DNA from: Rhodothermus marinus
GTDB taxonomy: Bacteria; Bacteroidota; Rhodothermia; Rhodothermales; Rhodothermaceae
Reading direction: 5' to 3'
DNA: 64,000 nucleotides
Assembly (NCBI RefSeq): GCF_009936275.1
Contig: NZ_AP019797.1
Coordinates: 2,711,890-2,775,889 of the forward strand
The notes beneath the pieces were generated by a model, which was given only the letters and a program-made list of their open reading frames with translations, was not told where the DNA came from and did no database searches. A program made the position numbers and the translations under genes. Each line of letters starts with the position of its first letter. Position 1 is the first letter of the stretch. Positions 54,086-62,688 of this stretch are shown here, in pieces.

Positions 54086-54093
54086 CAAAAATA
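54086..54093 (-). promoter_or_regulatory. -7 element upstream of terC
   Basis: Read on the minus strand this is TATTTTTG, a full match to TAnnTTTG, 33 nt before the terC ATG. No clear TTTG -33 element is found 19-21 nt further upstream. Confidence 0.4.
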
Positions 54094-54236
54094 GGCGCTT
54101 CGAGCGGCCTCATTCTATGATTTTTTCGTACGCTTCTAACGAAGAAGGCTGGTAGATCCGAGGCTCAAAGCGTAACTTCGCTAAGGCAGAAGCCCTTTTT
54201 GTCCTGAAAATTTTTCACAGGAAATCGGAGCCGACC

Positions 54237-55514
54237 ATGCCGACCGCCAAACTTATCCTTGACGATACGACCGTCGAACTGCCCGTCATTGTAGGCACCG
54301 AGGGCGAGCGGGCTATCGATATCCGTAAACTCCGGGCTCAGACGGGCTACATCACCTACGATCCTGGTCTGGCGAATACGGGTTCGTGCCAGAGCAGCAT
54401 CACGTTCATCGACGGCGAGGCCGGGGTGCTGCGCTACCGGGGGTATGCCATCGAAGATCTGGTGGAGCACTCGTCGTTCGTCGAGGTGAGCTACCTGCTC
54501 ATCTACGGCGAGCTGCCCACACGCGCGCAACTGGAGCAGTTCCAGGACCGGTTGACGCACCACAGCCTGCTCCACGAGGACATGAAGAAGTTCTTCGAGG
54601 GCTACCCGCCCAGCGCGCACCCGATGAGCGTGCTCTCGGCCATGGTGGCCTCGCTTTCGACCTACTATCCAGATTCGACGGATCCGGAGGTCACCGAACT
54701 CAACATGATCCGACTGCTGGCCAAGCTGAAGACGATTGCCGCCTTCTCCTACAAGAAATCCATCGGCCAGCCCTACATCTATCCGCGCAACGACCTGAGC
54801 TACACGGCGGACTTCCTGCACATGATGTTCGCCGTGCCCTCGGAGCCCTACGAGGTGCCGCCGCTCTTCGAGAAGGTTCTGGACGTGCTGCTCATCCTGC
54901 ACGCCGACCATGAGCAGAACTGCAGCACCTCGACCGTGCGCATGGTGGGGAGCAGTGGCGCCGACCTGTTCGCCTCCATCTCGGCGGGCATCAGCGCGCT
55001 GTCCGGTCCGCTGCACGGCGGCGCCAACCAGGCCGTCATCCAGATGCTGGAGGCGATCCGCGAGGACGGCGGCAACTACCAGAAGTACATCGAAAAGGCC
55101 AAGGATCCGAACGATCCCTTCCGGCTGATGGGCTTCGGTCACCGCGTTTACAAGAACTTCGACCCGCGGGCGCGGCTGATCAAAAAGCTCGTCGATCAGG
55201 TCTTCAACGAAATGGGCATCAACGACCCGCTGCTGGAGATCGCCCAGAAGCTGGAAGAGGCGGCGCTCAAAGACGAATATTTCATCGAGCGCAAGCTGTA
55301 CCCGAACATCGACTTCTACAGCGGCATCCTGTACCGGGCCATGGGCATCCCGACGAACATGTACACGGTGCTGTTCGCGATGGGCCGCCTGCCCGGCTGG
55401 ATCGCCCAGTGGAAGGAGATGCGCGAAGACCCGCACACGCGCATTTACCGGCCGCGCCAGATCTACCAGGGTCCCACGCACCGGCCGTACGTCCCTATCG
55501 ACCAGCGAGGATAA
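54237..55514 (+). CDS. gltA: Citrate synthase
   Basis: A 425-residue type II (hexameric-type) citrate synthase, joining acetyl-CoA and oxaloacetate. Features are TGYITYDPGLANTGSCQSSI, FIDGEAGVLRYRGYAIEDL, the catalytic region HADHEQNCSTSTVRMVGSS, GPLHGGANQAVIQMLE, MGFGHRVYKNFDPRA and the aspartate in NIDFYSGI. An N-terminal beta region (1 to about 50) supports the type II assignment. It is alone, with a terminator downstream. A 184-nt upstream gap must hold its promoter; I found only a weak TAACTTCG candidate at 54173. Confidence 0.96.
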   Translation: MPTAKLILDDTTVELPVIVGTEGERAIDIRKLRAQTGYITYDPGLANTGSCQSSITFIDGEAGVLRYRGYAIEDLVEHSSFVEVSYLLIYGELPTRAQLEQFQDRLTHHSLLHEDMKKFFEGYPPSAHPMSVLSAMVASLSTYYPDSTDPEVTELNMIRLLAKLKTIAAFSYKKSIGQPYIYPRNDLSYTADFLHMMFAVPSEPYEVPPLFEKVLDVLLILHADHEQNCSTSTVRMVGSSGADLFASISAGISALSGPLHGGANQAVIQMLEAIREDGGNYQKYIEKAKDPNDPFRLMGFGHRVYKNFDPRARLIKKLVDQVFNEMGINDPLLEIAQKLEEAALKDEYFIERKLYPNIDFYSGILYRAMGIPTNMYTVLFAMGRLPGWIAQWKEMREDPHTRIYRPRQIYQGPTHRPYVPIDQRG

Positions 55515-55531
55515 GCGCCCGAGCGGTTACG

Positions 55532-55565
55532 ACGCCTCCCCGCAGCGGGAGGCGTTTTTTATTTC
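55532..55565 (+). terminator. Terminator after citrate synthase
   Basis: A perfect 9-bp stem ACGCCTCCC (55532-55540) with GGGAGGCGT (55547-55555), then TTTTT and ATTT. It overlaps the stop codon of the convergent anti-sigma gene. Confidence 0.9.
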
Positions 55566-55834
55566 TGCGAAAGGCGCTCGCGGAGAAAGGCCAGCGTGTG
55601 CTCGATGAGTTCCTGCGGGGGTTCAGGCACCTCGGCGGCCCGGCGGGTCAGTTCGATCGTCTTGCGATACTGGTCCAGGTAGGCCTGACAGTCGGCGCAG
55701 GCCTGGAGGTGCGCCTCGAAGGCCGCCCGCGTCCGCGCATCCAGTGCGCCGTCCAGATAGGCCGCCAGGAAACGGTTCACCTCTTCACAGGTGAGCCGCT
55801 TACGGCCCAGCCATTTTTTCAGCCACTGCTTCAT
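55559..55834 (-). CDS. Anti-sigma factor with zinc-finger (ZAS-like) motif
   Basis: A 91-residue cytosolic protein. The putative zinc site is H42, C46 and C49 in AHLQACADC, with an upstream Cys in RLTCEEVNRFLAAYLDG, as in ZAS-domain anti-sigma factors. It has no transmembrane segment, so it would act in the cytosol, perhaps as a redox or metal switch. Its ATG overlaps the sigma factor stop (ATGA), typical of an ECF sigma/anti-sigma pair. The helical tail (about 55-91) may hold the sigma. Confidence 0.85.
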   Translation of the reverse strand: MKQWLKKWLGRKRLTCEEVNRFLAAYLDGALDARTRAAFEAHLQACADCQAYLDQYRKTIELTRRAAEVPEPPQELIEHTLAFLRERLSQK

Positions 55835-56433
55835 ACGTCACCTTTCTCAATATGCGGACTGAGCAGGGCCCGCAATGCCTGTCGGGCTCGATGAAGTCGC
55901 ACGCGCACGGCCCCTTCGCTCAGGTTCAACAGTCGGGCCACTTCCTCAGTAGAGAGTTCCTCAATGTCGCGCAACAGGATGATTTCCCGGTAGCTGTCCG
56001 GCAACTGGTCGATGGCCTCCCGGACCAGTCGCCGCAGGTCTTCTCGTTCGGCCAGCACGTCCGGCGGCCAGGGCCGATGGCGCTGCGCGTACATCCCTCG
56101 CGAAAAGGTTGGCTGCAACCGGTCCAGGTCGGCCTCGTCCATGGCCTCGTAGCGCCGGTTCTTGCGTAGCAGCACACGGGCCTGGTTCAGCGCAATGCCG
56201 TAAAGCCAGGTGGTCAACCGCGCGTCCCCCCGGAAGGTGTCGATGCGTCGAAAGGCCTGTAGGAACGCTTCCTGCATTACGTTGTGGGCATCCTCTTCAT
56301 TCTCCAGAAAACGCAGCAGGAAGCGAAACAGACGCGGGCTTTCTGCACGCACGAGCGCCTCAAAAGCGGCCGGATCGCCACGCTTCAGCGCCTCCAGATC
56401 GTAGGTGGACTGCGTTTCCGGAGCGTCTGGCAT
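55831..56433 (-). CDS. ECF RNA polymerase sigma factor
   Basis: A 200-residue sigma-70 family factor. Region 2 (about 20-95) has LVRAESPRLFRFLLRFLENE, DAHNVMQEAFLQAFRRIDTF and LTTWLYGIALNQARVLLRK. Region 4 (about 135-190) has LPDSYREIILLRDIEELSTE and EVARLLNLSEGAVRVRLHRA. AGAGG precedes the ATG at 56433. It is cotranscribed with the downstream anti-sigma gene and probably regulates itself. Its target promoters are not evident in the window. Confidence 0.95.
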   Translation of the reverse strand: MPDAPETQSTYDLEALKRGDPAAFEALVRAESPRLFRFLLRFLENEEDAHNVMQEAFLQAFRRIDTFRGDARLTTWLYGIALNQARVLLRKNRRYEAMDEADLDRLQPTFSRGMYAQRHRPWPPDVLAEREDLRRLVREAIDQLPDSYREIILLRDIEELSTEEVARLLNLSEGAVRVRLHRARQALRALLSPHIEKGDV

Positions 56434-56502
56434 AAATACACCTCTGTGTGCCGGTAGGAACCGATATGTTACCAACCATACCTTTTCGGTTCAAGGGGCC
56501 CT

Positions 56503-57156
56503 TCAGCCCGAACGCTCGTTTTCGACCCACTGGACCGCGTGCCGCATGAGCTCGGCCGCCGTCCGAAGCCCCAGCTTGGCCTTGATGCGTGCCCGATAGG
56601 ATTCGACGGTTTTGACCGAAAGATGCAGTCGCTCGGCGATCTCCCGCGTGCTGAGTCCGCGTCCCGTCAGCTCGAACACTTCCAGCTCCCGGTCGCTGAG
56701 CAGTTCCATGGGCGACTGGCCGGTCGTGCGCCTGTGGCCGGTCATGCTCATCAGCAGCCGCTCGCTGACCTCCTGGCTCACGTAGAGCCCTCCGGCCAGC
56801 ACGCGCCGCACGGCTTTGACGATCACATCGACCGCCTCGATCTTCATCACGTAGCCGCGCGCGCCGGCCCGAATGGCCCGCTCTGCATAGAGTGCTTCGT
56901 CATGTCGCGAAATGACCAGCACGGGCAAATCCGGATTCCAGGCATGCAGGTGTTTGATCAGCTCCAGCCCGCTCATGCCCGGCAGCGAGATGTCCACGAT
57001 GGCCAGATCGGGCCGGACTTCATCCAGCATTCCGAGCGCCTCCTCGGCCGAAGCGGCCTGTCCGCATACCTCCAGATCGGGTTCGGCCTCAAGCGTCAGC
57101 GCCAGCCCTTTGCGCACGAGCGGATGATCGTCGACGATCAGGATCCGTTTTTTCAT
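56503..57156 (-). CDS. NarL/LuxR-family response regulator
   Basis: A 217-residue regulator. The receiver domain (1 to about 120) has D9-D10, phosphoacceptor D55 in LAIVDISLPGMSG and a Lys in GYVMKIEAVD. The C-terminal LuxR helix-turn-helix (about 150-210) has LSDRELEVFELTGRGLSTRE and IAERLHLSVKTVESYRARIK. It lies 7 nt after the histidine kinase gene and is its likely partner. The ECF sigma gene follows after about 70 nt. Confidence 0.95.
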   Translation of the reverse strand: MKKRILIVDDHPLVRKGLALTLEAEPDLEVCGQAASAEEALGMLDEVRPDLAIVDISLPGMSGLELIKHLHAWNPDLPVLVISRHDEALYAERAIRAGARGYVMKIEAVDVIVKAVRRVLAGGLYVSQEVSERLLMSMTGHRRTTGQSPMELLSDRELEVFELTGRGLSTREIAERLHLSVKTVESYRARIKAKLGLRTAAELMRHAVQWVENERSG

Positions 57157-57163
57157 GACGCCT

Positions 57164-59128
57164 TCAGGGGATCACTTCGGTTTCCGGAAGCACCTGCGAC
57201 GCATCGGCCGGGAGCACGCGTCCGGTCAGCGGGACGGCCGCGTGCACTTCGGTGCCTCCCTCCTCCCGCCGACGCACTTCCAAATGGCCGCCCAGCAGCC
57301 GTGCTCGGTAGTGCATGATGCGCAGGCCCATGCCGGCCGTTTCGGGCAGTTTTTCCGGAATGCCCACGCCGTCGTCGCGCACCCACAGGTGGAGCGCTTC
57401 GTCGTCGGCCGCCAGCGTGACGGTGATGGTCTGCGCCCGGCCATGCCGCACGGCGTTGTTGAGCGCCTCCTGCGCGATGCGATACAGGTGCGTGGCCACC
57501 ATGTTGTCGGCCACCGGCACATCCTTTTCGGCCTCAAAGCGACAGCGTATGCCGAAAAGCTCCTCGGTCTGACGGGTCAGCCGGTAAAGGGCGGCCTGCA
57601 GACCGTTGGCTTCCAGCTCGACGGGAATCAGGCCGCGCGCCAGCGTACGGGCCTGCCGGTCGGCCTGGCGGATCAGCTCAGTCAGTTCTTCGAGCTCGCG
57701 GGCTTCGGGGCGTCCCTGCGCGGCCAGACGCCGGGCCAGGCTCTGACTGATCAACGCCATGCCGGTCAGCATCTGGCCGAGTCCGTCGTGCAGGTCCTGG
57801 CCGATGCTGCGCCGTTCCTCGTCGCTGATGCGCAGGATTTCCTGCTCTAAGCGCCGCGTCTCGGACAGATCGCGCACGATTCCGGTGAACAGCCGCCGAT
57901 CGGGCAGACGCACCTCGCTGACGGCCAGGTACATCGGAAACGTCGTACCGTCTTTGCGGAGCCCCGTCACCTCGCGTCCCCGGCCGATGATGCGGCGGCG
58001 GCCGGTTTCCAGGTAATTGCGGATGTAGCGGTCGTGCTGCTCCCGGTAGGGCGAAGGCATCAGGATCGAGATGTTGCGGCCGATGACCTCCTCGGCCCGG
58101 TAGCCGAAGAGGCGTTCGGCGGCCGGATTGAACAGCAGAATACGGCCGGTTTCGTCGATCGTGATGATGGCATCGACCGCCGTTTCCACGATGGCGCGGT
58201 AGCGGGCCTCGCTTTCGCGCAGCGCCTCCTCACGCTCCCGGCGTTCGATGGCCGTGGCCAGCACGTGCGCCACCGCCTGCAGAAAGTGCACGTCGTCGTG
58301 CGAAAAAGTGCGCGGGCGACAGGTATGGGCTCCCAGTACGCCCCACGAGTGGCCCCCTACAAAGATCGGCACGCTCAGCCCGGCCTGCACGCCGTGGCGT
58401 CGGAGCAACTCCGGGCAGGCGAAGCGGTTTTCCCGGGCAAAATCCTCTACGACGACGGGGCCACCGGCGCGAAGCGTGTAGCCGGCCTGCGAGTCGGTGC
58501 CGGCCGGCACGCGAAACGTCCCCACCAGTCCATCCTGCCAGCCATAGCCGGCCACCAGGAGAAATTCCCGGCCGTCGGGTAGCAGACGCAGCACCTTGGC
58601 CAGTTCGACGCCCAGTGCCGCCGCCACGCGTTCGGTGGCATATTCAAGAAGAAGCGGAAGCGGCATGTTGGCCAGTGCCCGGCGGCCCAGTTCGGCCACG
58701 ACAGCCTGCTGACCGACTCGCACCTGCAGCTCGCGCTCGATGTCCCACCGTCGCTGGCGGGCCCGTGCCCGCCGCACCAGCAGCCGCAGCCGGGCTTTGA
58801 GCAGCGGAGCAGGCGCGCCGAGGTCCAGCAGATCGTCCACGCCCGCACGAAGCAGGCCGTCGAGCGATTCGGGCGTAGTGCGATCGGCCAGGGCGGCCAC
58901 CAGCACCACCTGTTCACCGCCGGCCGTCGCGCGCACGGCTTCGACCTGCTCACGGAGAACCTCGGGATAGCCGAACAGGATGAGCAGATGCGGAAGCGTC
59001 TCAGGAGCCGAAGGAAAAGTGCCGGGATGCAGCGCGACCGTAACCTCCCCTGCTTCGCGGAGCAACTGGCTCAACCGCTGCCCCACGCTCCGCGAAGCGC
59101 CCCAGATGCCGACCTGAACGGAAGTCAT
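57164..59128 (-). CDS. Sensor histidine kinase with receiver-like, GAF and FixL-like PAS domains (NarX type)
   Basis: A 654-residue soluble kinase. Residues 1 to about 125 look like a receiver that lacks the phosphoacceptor Asp (LLILFGYPEV at its position). A GAF domain (about 145-297) follows. The PAS (about 305-425) closely resembles the FixL oxygen sensor (ERLFGYRAEEVIGRNISILM), but at the heme-ligand His position it has R379 (GRRRIIGRG). HisKA_3 has H447 in GQDLHDGLGQ, and the HATPase has ALNNAVRHG. No membrane segments are seen. Its partner is the NarL-like regulator downstream. Confidence 0.92.
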   Translation of the reverse strand: MTSVQVGIWGASRSVGQRLSQLLREAGEVTVALHPGTFPSAPETLPHLLILFGYPEVLREQVEAVRATAGGEQVVLVAALADRTTPESLDGLLRAGVDDLLDLGAPAPLLKARLRLLVRRARARQRRWDIERELQVRVGQQAVVAELGRRALANMPLPLLLEYATERVAAALGVELAKVLRLLPDGREFLLVAGYGWQDGLVGTFRVPAGTDSQAGYTLRAGGPVVVEDFARENRFACPELLRRHGVQAGLSVPIFVGGHSWGVLGAHTCRPRTFSHDDVHFLQAVAHVLATAIERREREEALRESEARYRAIVETAVDAIITIDETGRILLFNPAAERLFGYRAEEVIGRNISILMPSPYREQHDRYIRNYLETGRRRIIGRGREVTGLRKDGTTFPMYLAVSEVRLPDRRLFTGIVRDLSETRRLEQEILRISDEERRSIGQDLHDGLGQMLTGMALISQSLARRLAAQGRPEARELEELTELIRQADRQARTLARGLIPVELEANGLQAALYRLTRQTEELFGIRCRFEAEKDVPVADNMVATHLYRIAQEALNNAVRHGRAQTITVTLAADDEALHLWVRDDGVGIPEKLPETAGMGLRIMHYRARLLGGHLEVRRREEGGTEVHAAVPLTGRVLPADASQVLPETEVIP

Positions 59129-59181
59129 CGTGCCCCTGACTTACGTGCTACCGGATTGGCTCATGGGAGTATAGCCAACCC

Positions 59182-59364
59182 TCAGGCGGCACGCAAGCCG
59201 GAGCGTCCGGTTCCCGGTAGTACGAGCAGCAGGGCTGCGCTACCGGCGGCGTCCAGTCGCGCCTCCGGCCCCAGCACATAGGCCAGAAACACGAAGAACG
59301 CCACCATCAGCACAAACAGCAGCACCAGCGTCACCAGCAACCAGCGGGGGGTGAGTTCGGCCAT
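59182..59364 (-). CDS. Small single-pass membrane protein
   Basis: A 60-residue protein with one strong transmembrane segment (about 9-32, LLVTLVLLFVLMVAFFVFLA). The N-terminus MAELTPRW and a less hydrophobic tail follow no family I recognise. It is on the same strand as the GT fusion upstream and the kinase downstream, about 50-70 nt from each. Composition and the clean membrane segment make it more likely real than not. Confidence 0.5.
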   Translation of the reverse strand: MAELTPRWLLVTLVLLFVLMVAFFVFLAYVLGPEARLDAAGSAALLLVLPGTGRSGLRAA

Positions 59365-59436
59365 AGACAACTGCTTTCAGCGGATTCGGATACACTACCC
59401 GCTTCAAATAACCGAACCCGCCTGCAATTCGTCAAG

Positions 59437-61572
59437 TCAGAAAGCCGCAATCAGCACGATGTGATCGCGAAGGGCCGGGCAGCGCTGCAACAGCTCTCTT
59501 GTTCGACCGTCCAGCGGACCGGGTCCTTGGGCAAAGCAGAACCGCTCCACCTCAAACCCGGCTTCACTGACCACCTTGCTGAGTGTGTACGGCGTAAACC
59601 AGAACCTGTGGTCGGAATTGATAATTTCCAGATGCTGCCGGGCGGCCTGTTGGTTCAGCAATTTCAGTGCATTCGGTACGGTAAGAATCAGGCGATCTAC
59701 CAGGCCCCGGTATTTTTCATGGATCTGTTGCAGGAAAGCGACCGGATTATCGATATGCTCCAGCACCTCACCCAGTACCATGTAGTCCCAGTGCTCGGCC
59801 TTTACCTCATCCGGTACCGGGTCGGTCAGCACATTGTGCCGGTAGATCGGATACCCCAGCCGTTGCGCCACGGCAATGGCCTCTTCATCCACGTCCAGTC
59901 CGACACACCGACGGGCCACGCGGGCCAGTTCGGCATGCAGCCAGCGTCCCTGCTGCAGCTTCTGTTCGATCAAAGGCGCATGGTCGGCACAGCCGACGTC
60001 CAGAATGGCCTGTCCCTTCACCAGATCCTTCAGCAGCTCCTGCCTGTACACCAGCGGCGCATCGGGATGTGCAATAACAAGTTGCAGTCCGTTATCAAAC
60101 TTTTCACCTTTCAGATAAGCCTGCCACGTCGAAGGATCAATCCATCCATCGCGTTCATGCAGTGCTGCGCTGTCTGAAGACCGGCCACTAAGGCTAACCG
60201 ATACCGGTTTAATGGATGCAATCAAACGGTCAATTGCATCTATCTGATCTGTCTGATCGAAATGGTCTATAATCCAGTTTCGATATGCTCTGCTATCGTA
60301 ATCAGGGGATTGTACAATGTTTACAAACTCCTCAACATTGCGAAACAGCCACGTTTCAGGAAATAGTTTTTCTGCTCCATGAAAATGGTGAACCACCGGC
60401 TTGATGCCACAGGCGGCGGCTTCCAGCACGTTGTACGGGCACCCTTCATGTACACTGGTGGAAATCAGAAAATTCTTATCCTCCAGCCAGGCATCGATGT
60501 CGTTCACCCATCCCTCCATGATCACATGATCCTGCAGGCCCAGCGTCTGGATCATGTGATTCCAGTAGACTTCAAAGCACGGATCCTGATGCACTCCGGC
60601 TACAAAGAGACGATAGCGTTTGTCTTTTTGAACCAACCGGTGAAGGCACTGAAGCAACAGGACAGGATTTTTACGGGGATTGATGTAGCCCACATAGGCC
60701 AGATTGAATCCCGGTCCACGTTCTCTGAACGTAAATCGGTCCAGATCTACCCCGTTGAAAATAACCGTACTTTCTACCTGACTGGCGGCCCCGGGGAAAT
60801 ATTGCCAGAAAAGGCGTTGCATGTGTGGCGCCACAAAGATCAGGCGATCCACAAACGCCCAGTTTACCTGGCCCGGCCAGGGCGTAAACACTTCGTACCG
60901 GTGCAGCCGGCAAACGACGGCCGCGCGTTTTTCCAGGTGCCGGCTGGCCTCTACGAGGATCTGGTCGCACCATTCGAACCACACCACATCGGCCCAGTCC
61001 AGCGCTTCCTGGATCTTCAACAGATCCAGTCGCTGTGTGAAATGATACACGCGCACGTGGTGGCGGCGGGCCAGTCGCTCTTCGATGTCGAAGATGAACT
61101 TCGTATGTGGCCCGCATACGAACGCCACCTTGAGCACTTGCTCGCCAGGTTCGGTCGGCTCGCCCAGATAGATGCCGGGATTGGCGTTCAGCGTGGCTTC
61201 CCACTGCTTTCGGGCCGCCCGCGCCAGGTCTTTTTCGTATTTGCGTTTCTGCTCGCTGTCGGGAATGGCCTCCTGGTAGCGCAGAAACGTCTCGACCGCC
61301 AGATCGAACTGGTTGTAGCGCAGCAGCTGATCGATCAGGTTGAAAAACGCGTTTTCATGGCCGGGATCGGCCTGCAACGCCCGCTCGAAGCATTCGACGG
61401 CCCGGTCCAGCTGCCCCAGTTCGGCGTAGGCCAACCCGGCATCGTTCAACGCATAAGGGTTGCTCGGATCCTCTTCCAGAACGGCCTCGAACGTCTGTAA
61501 GGCCTGGGGATAGGCCCCTTTCAGAAACAGGTCCTCTCCTTCCAGGAGTCGGGTCTTTAGGTCTTCGCGCAT
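59437..61572 (-). CDS. TPR / glycosyltransferase (GT4-like) / SAM methyltransferase fusion protein
   Basis: A 711-residue cytosolic protein. Residues about 5-100 hold TPR repeats (YPQALQTFEAVLEEDPSNPY, NDAGLAYAELGQLDRAVECF). Residues about 146-420 form a GT-B glycosyltransferase, with NGVDLDRFTF, LAYVGYINPRKNP and the EGCPYNVLEAA motif (E377, E384). Residues about 515-700 are a class I methyltransferase with ILDVGCAD and YMVLGEVLEHIDNP. It could glycosylate and methylate a surface glycan or protein. Base composition near 60100-60400 is more AT-rich than its neighbours, suggesting transfer. Confidence 0.88.
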   Translation of the reverse strand: MREDLKTRLLEGEDLFLKGAYPQALQTFEAVLEEDPSNPYALNDAGLAYAELGQLDRAVECFERALQADPGHENAFFNLIDQLLRYNQFDLAVETFLRYQEAIPDSEQKRKYEKDLARAARKQWEATLNANPGIYLGEPTEPGEQVLKVAFVCGPHTKFIFDIEERLARRHHVRVYHFTQRLDLLKIQEALDWADVVWFEWCDQILVEASRHLEKRAAVVCRLHRYEVFTPWPGQVNWAFVDRLIFVAPHMQRLFWQYFPGAASQVESTVIFNGVDLDRFTFRERGPGFNLAYVGYINPRKNPVLLLQCLHRLVQKDKRYRLFVAGVHQDPCFEVYWNHMIQTLGLQDHVIMEGWVNDIDAWLEDKNFLISTSVHEGCPYNVLEAAACGIKPVVHHFHGAEKLFPETWLFRNVEEFVNIVQSPDYDSRAYRNWIIDHFDQTDQIDAIDRLIASIKPVSVSLSGRSSDSAALHERDGWIDPSTWQAYLKGEKFDNGLQLVIAHPDAPLVYRQELLKDLVKGQAILDVGCADHAPLIEQKLQQGRWLHAELARVARRCVGLDVDEEAIAVAQRLGYPIYRHNVLTDPVPDEVKAEHWDYMVLGEVLEHIDNPVAFLQQIHEKYRGLVDRLILTVPNALKLLNQQAARQHLEIINSDHRFWFTPYTLSKVVSEAGFEVERFCFAQGPGPLDGRTRELLQRCPALRDHIVLIAAF

Positions 61573-61602
61573 CGCAGATTCTGGCGGTGATGGACCGTGC
61601 GT

Positions 61603-62517
61603 TCACAACTGCTCTGAAACAAATGGATTGCCATCACCGCTCTTCCCGGCGTCGGAAGCGCCCGGATGACGCGGGTCCAGGTTGAAAAAGGCCTGTAATG
61701 CGGCAAAAAGCTCGGGATGGCGATGGGCCAGCAGCTCCGGGCGCTCGAAAAAGTTTTCCACCGCCACGGCAAAAAATTCGGCCGCGTTCGTGGCGGCATA
61801 GCGCCGGAGCAGGGAGCGTCCCTGCCGGACCTTCACCATTTCCTGTCGGATCAGCCGCCGCCAGGCCTCGGCCGAGGCCGGATCCAGCAGCGTCGGCATA
61901 CCGTCGGCGTCCAGGTCGCCAAAATCGAACACGTGCGCCAGCTCGTGCAGCACCACGTTGCTGCCATCGTTGGGCACGGCCCAGCCTTCCTCGACGGCTT
62001 TCGCCGACAGGATGATCGGCCCCTGGGCATGTGCCATCCCGTCGAATTCGCCCGCCTCGTCTTCGAAATAGTCCGCGTCGAACCGATCCGCATAGAACAG
62101 AATGGTGCGGCGCGCGGGCCACTCCCAGTCGGGCCGTCCGTGCAGCAACAGCGCCGCTCCGGCCGCCACGGCCAGCCGGAGTTCGTCGGTCACCTCGACG
62201 CCCACCCCCTCGAACCGCTGCTCGGCGAGGAAGAACTGCACATCGCGCTCGAAACGACGGCGCCCCGCCACATCCAGCGCCCGGTAGAAGGGCACGTGCG
62301 CCTCGAGCCATCGGCGCCAGGCTTCGGGAAAAGGACGACGGGCCAGACGCCAGCGCCGGAGCGGCTTTCGGGCCCCCACGGCCAGCACCCCCAGCGCCAC
62401 CACCCCGCCCGGCCAGGCACCGACCCCGGCCCGCAATCCGACCAGCGCGGCCAGACCGCCCAGCACCAGCGCCAGCATCCCGTAAAACCAGACCGTCACC
62501 GGCCGTACAATCCGCAT
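61603..62517 (-). CDS. mtfA: MtfA-like zinc metallopeptidase (M90)
   Basis: A 304-residue protein. The zinc motif HELAH is in NVVLHELAHVFDFGDLDADG, with the downstream acidic residue in AATNAAEFFAVAVENFFERP. The signature FYADRFDADYFEDEAGEFDG and the order of motifs match MtfA, which in E. coli binds the repressor Mlc and has aminopeptidase activity. One or two N-terminal hydrophobic segments (about 8-47) suggest membrane attachment, unlike E. coli MtfA. It lies 30 nt upstream of the GT fusion gene on the same strand. Confidence 0.92.
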   Translation of the reverse strand: MRIVRPVTVWFYGMLALVLGGLAALVGLRAGVGAWPGGVVALGVLAVGARKPLRRWRLARRPFPEAWRRWLEAHVPFYRALDVAGRRRFERDVQFFLAEQRFEGVGVEVTDELRLAVAAGAALLLHGRPDWEWPARRTILFYADRFDADYFEDEAGEFDGMAHAQGPIILSAKAVEEGWAVPNDGSNVVLHELAHVFDFGDLDADGMPTLLDPASAEAWRRLIRQEMVKVRQGRSLLRRYAATNAAEFFAVAVENFFERPELLAHRHPELFAALQAFFNLDPRHPGASDAGKSGDGNPFVSEQL

Positions 62518-62632
62518 AGTATCGCCCGTCTGGTAGCAAACTCAAGGAAAAGTTGCCCGTCTCGCTGGAAAATTATGCCTTTTCCGGACGAATCACGCCC
62601 GGCAAATCCGCGCGTTTCCGCACCTGCAACAC

Positions 62633-62647
62633 TGGCAATGCTTTTGC
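62633..62647 (+). promoter_or_regulatory. Probable sigma-54 promoter for flgF-flgG
   Basis: TGGCAATGCTTTTGC has the -24 GG and -12 GC separated by exactly 10 nt and matches TGGCA...TTGC of the sigma-54 consensus. It would start transcription near 62659, 30 nt before the flgF ATG. Many flagellar rod and hook operons use this factor. Confidence 0.55.
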
Positions 62648-62688
62648 CGGAGGCCTCCTCGGGTTCATTCAGCCATCCTGCCCTGCCC

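Noticed and set aside
61592-61605. GGACCGTGCGTTCA as a third copy of the operator
   Set aside because: Only one half-site is good, and it lies between a peptidase and a glycosyltransferase gene with no link to acyl-CoA metabolism.
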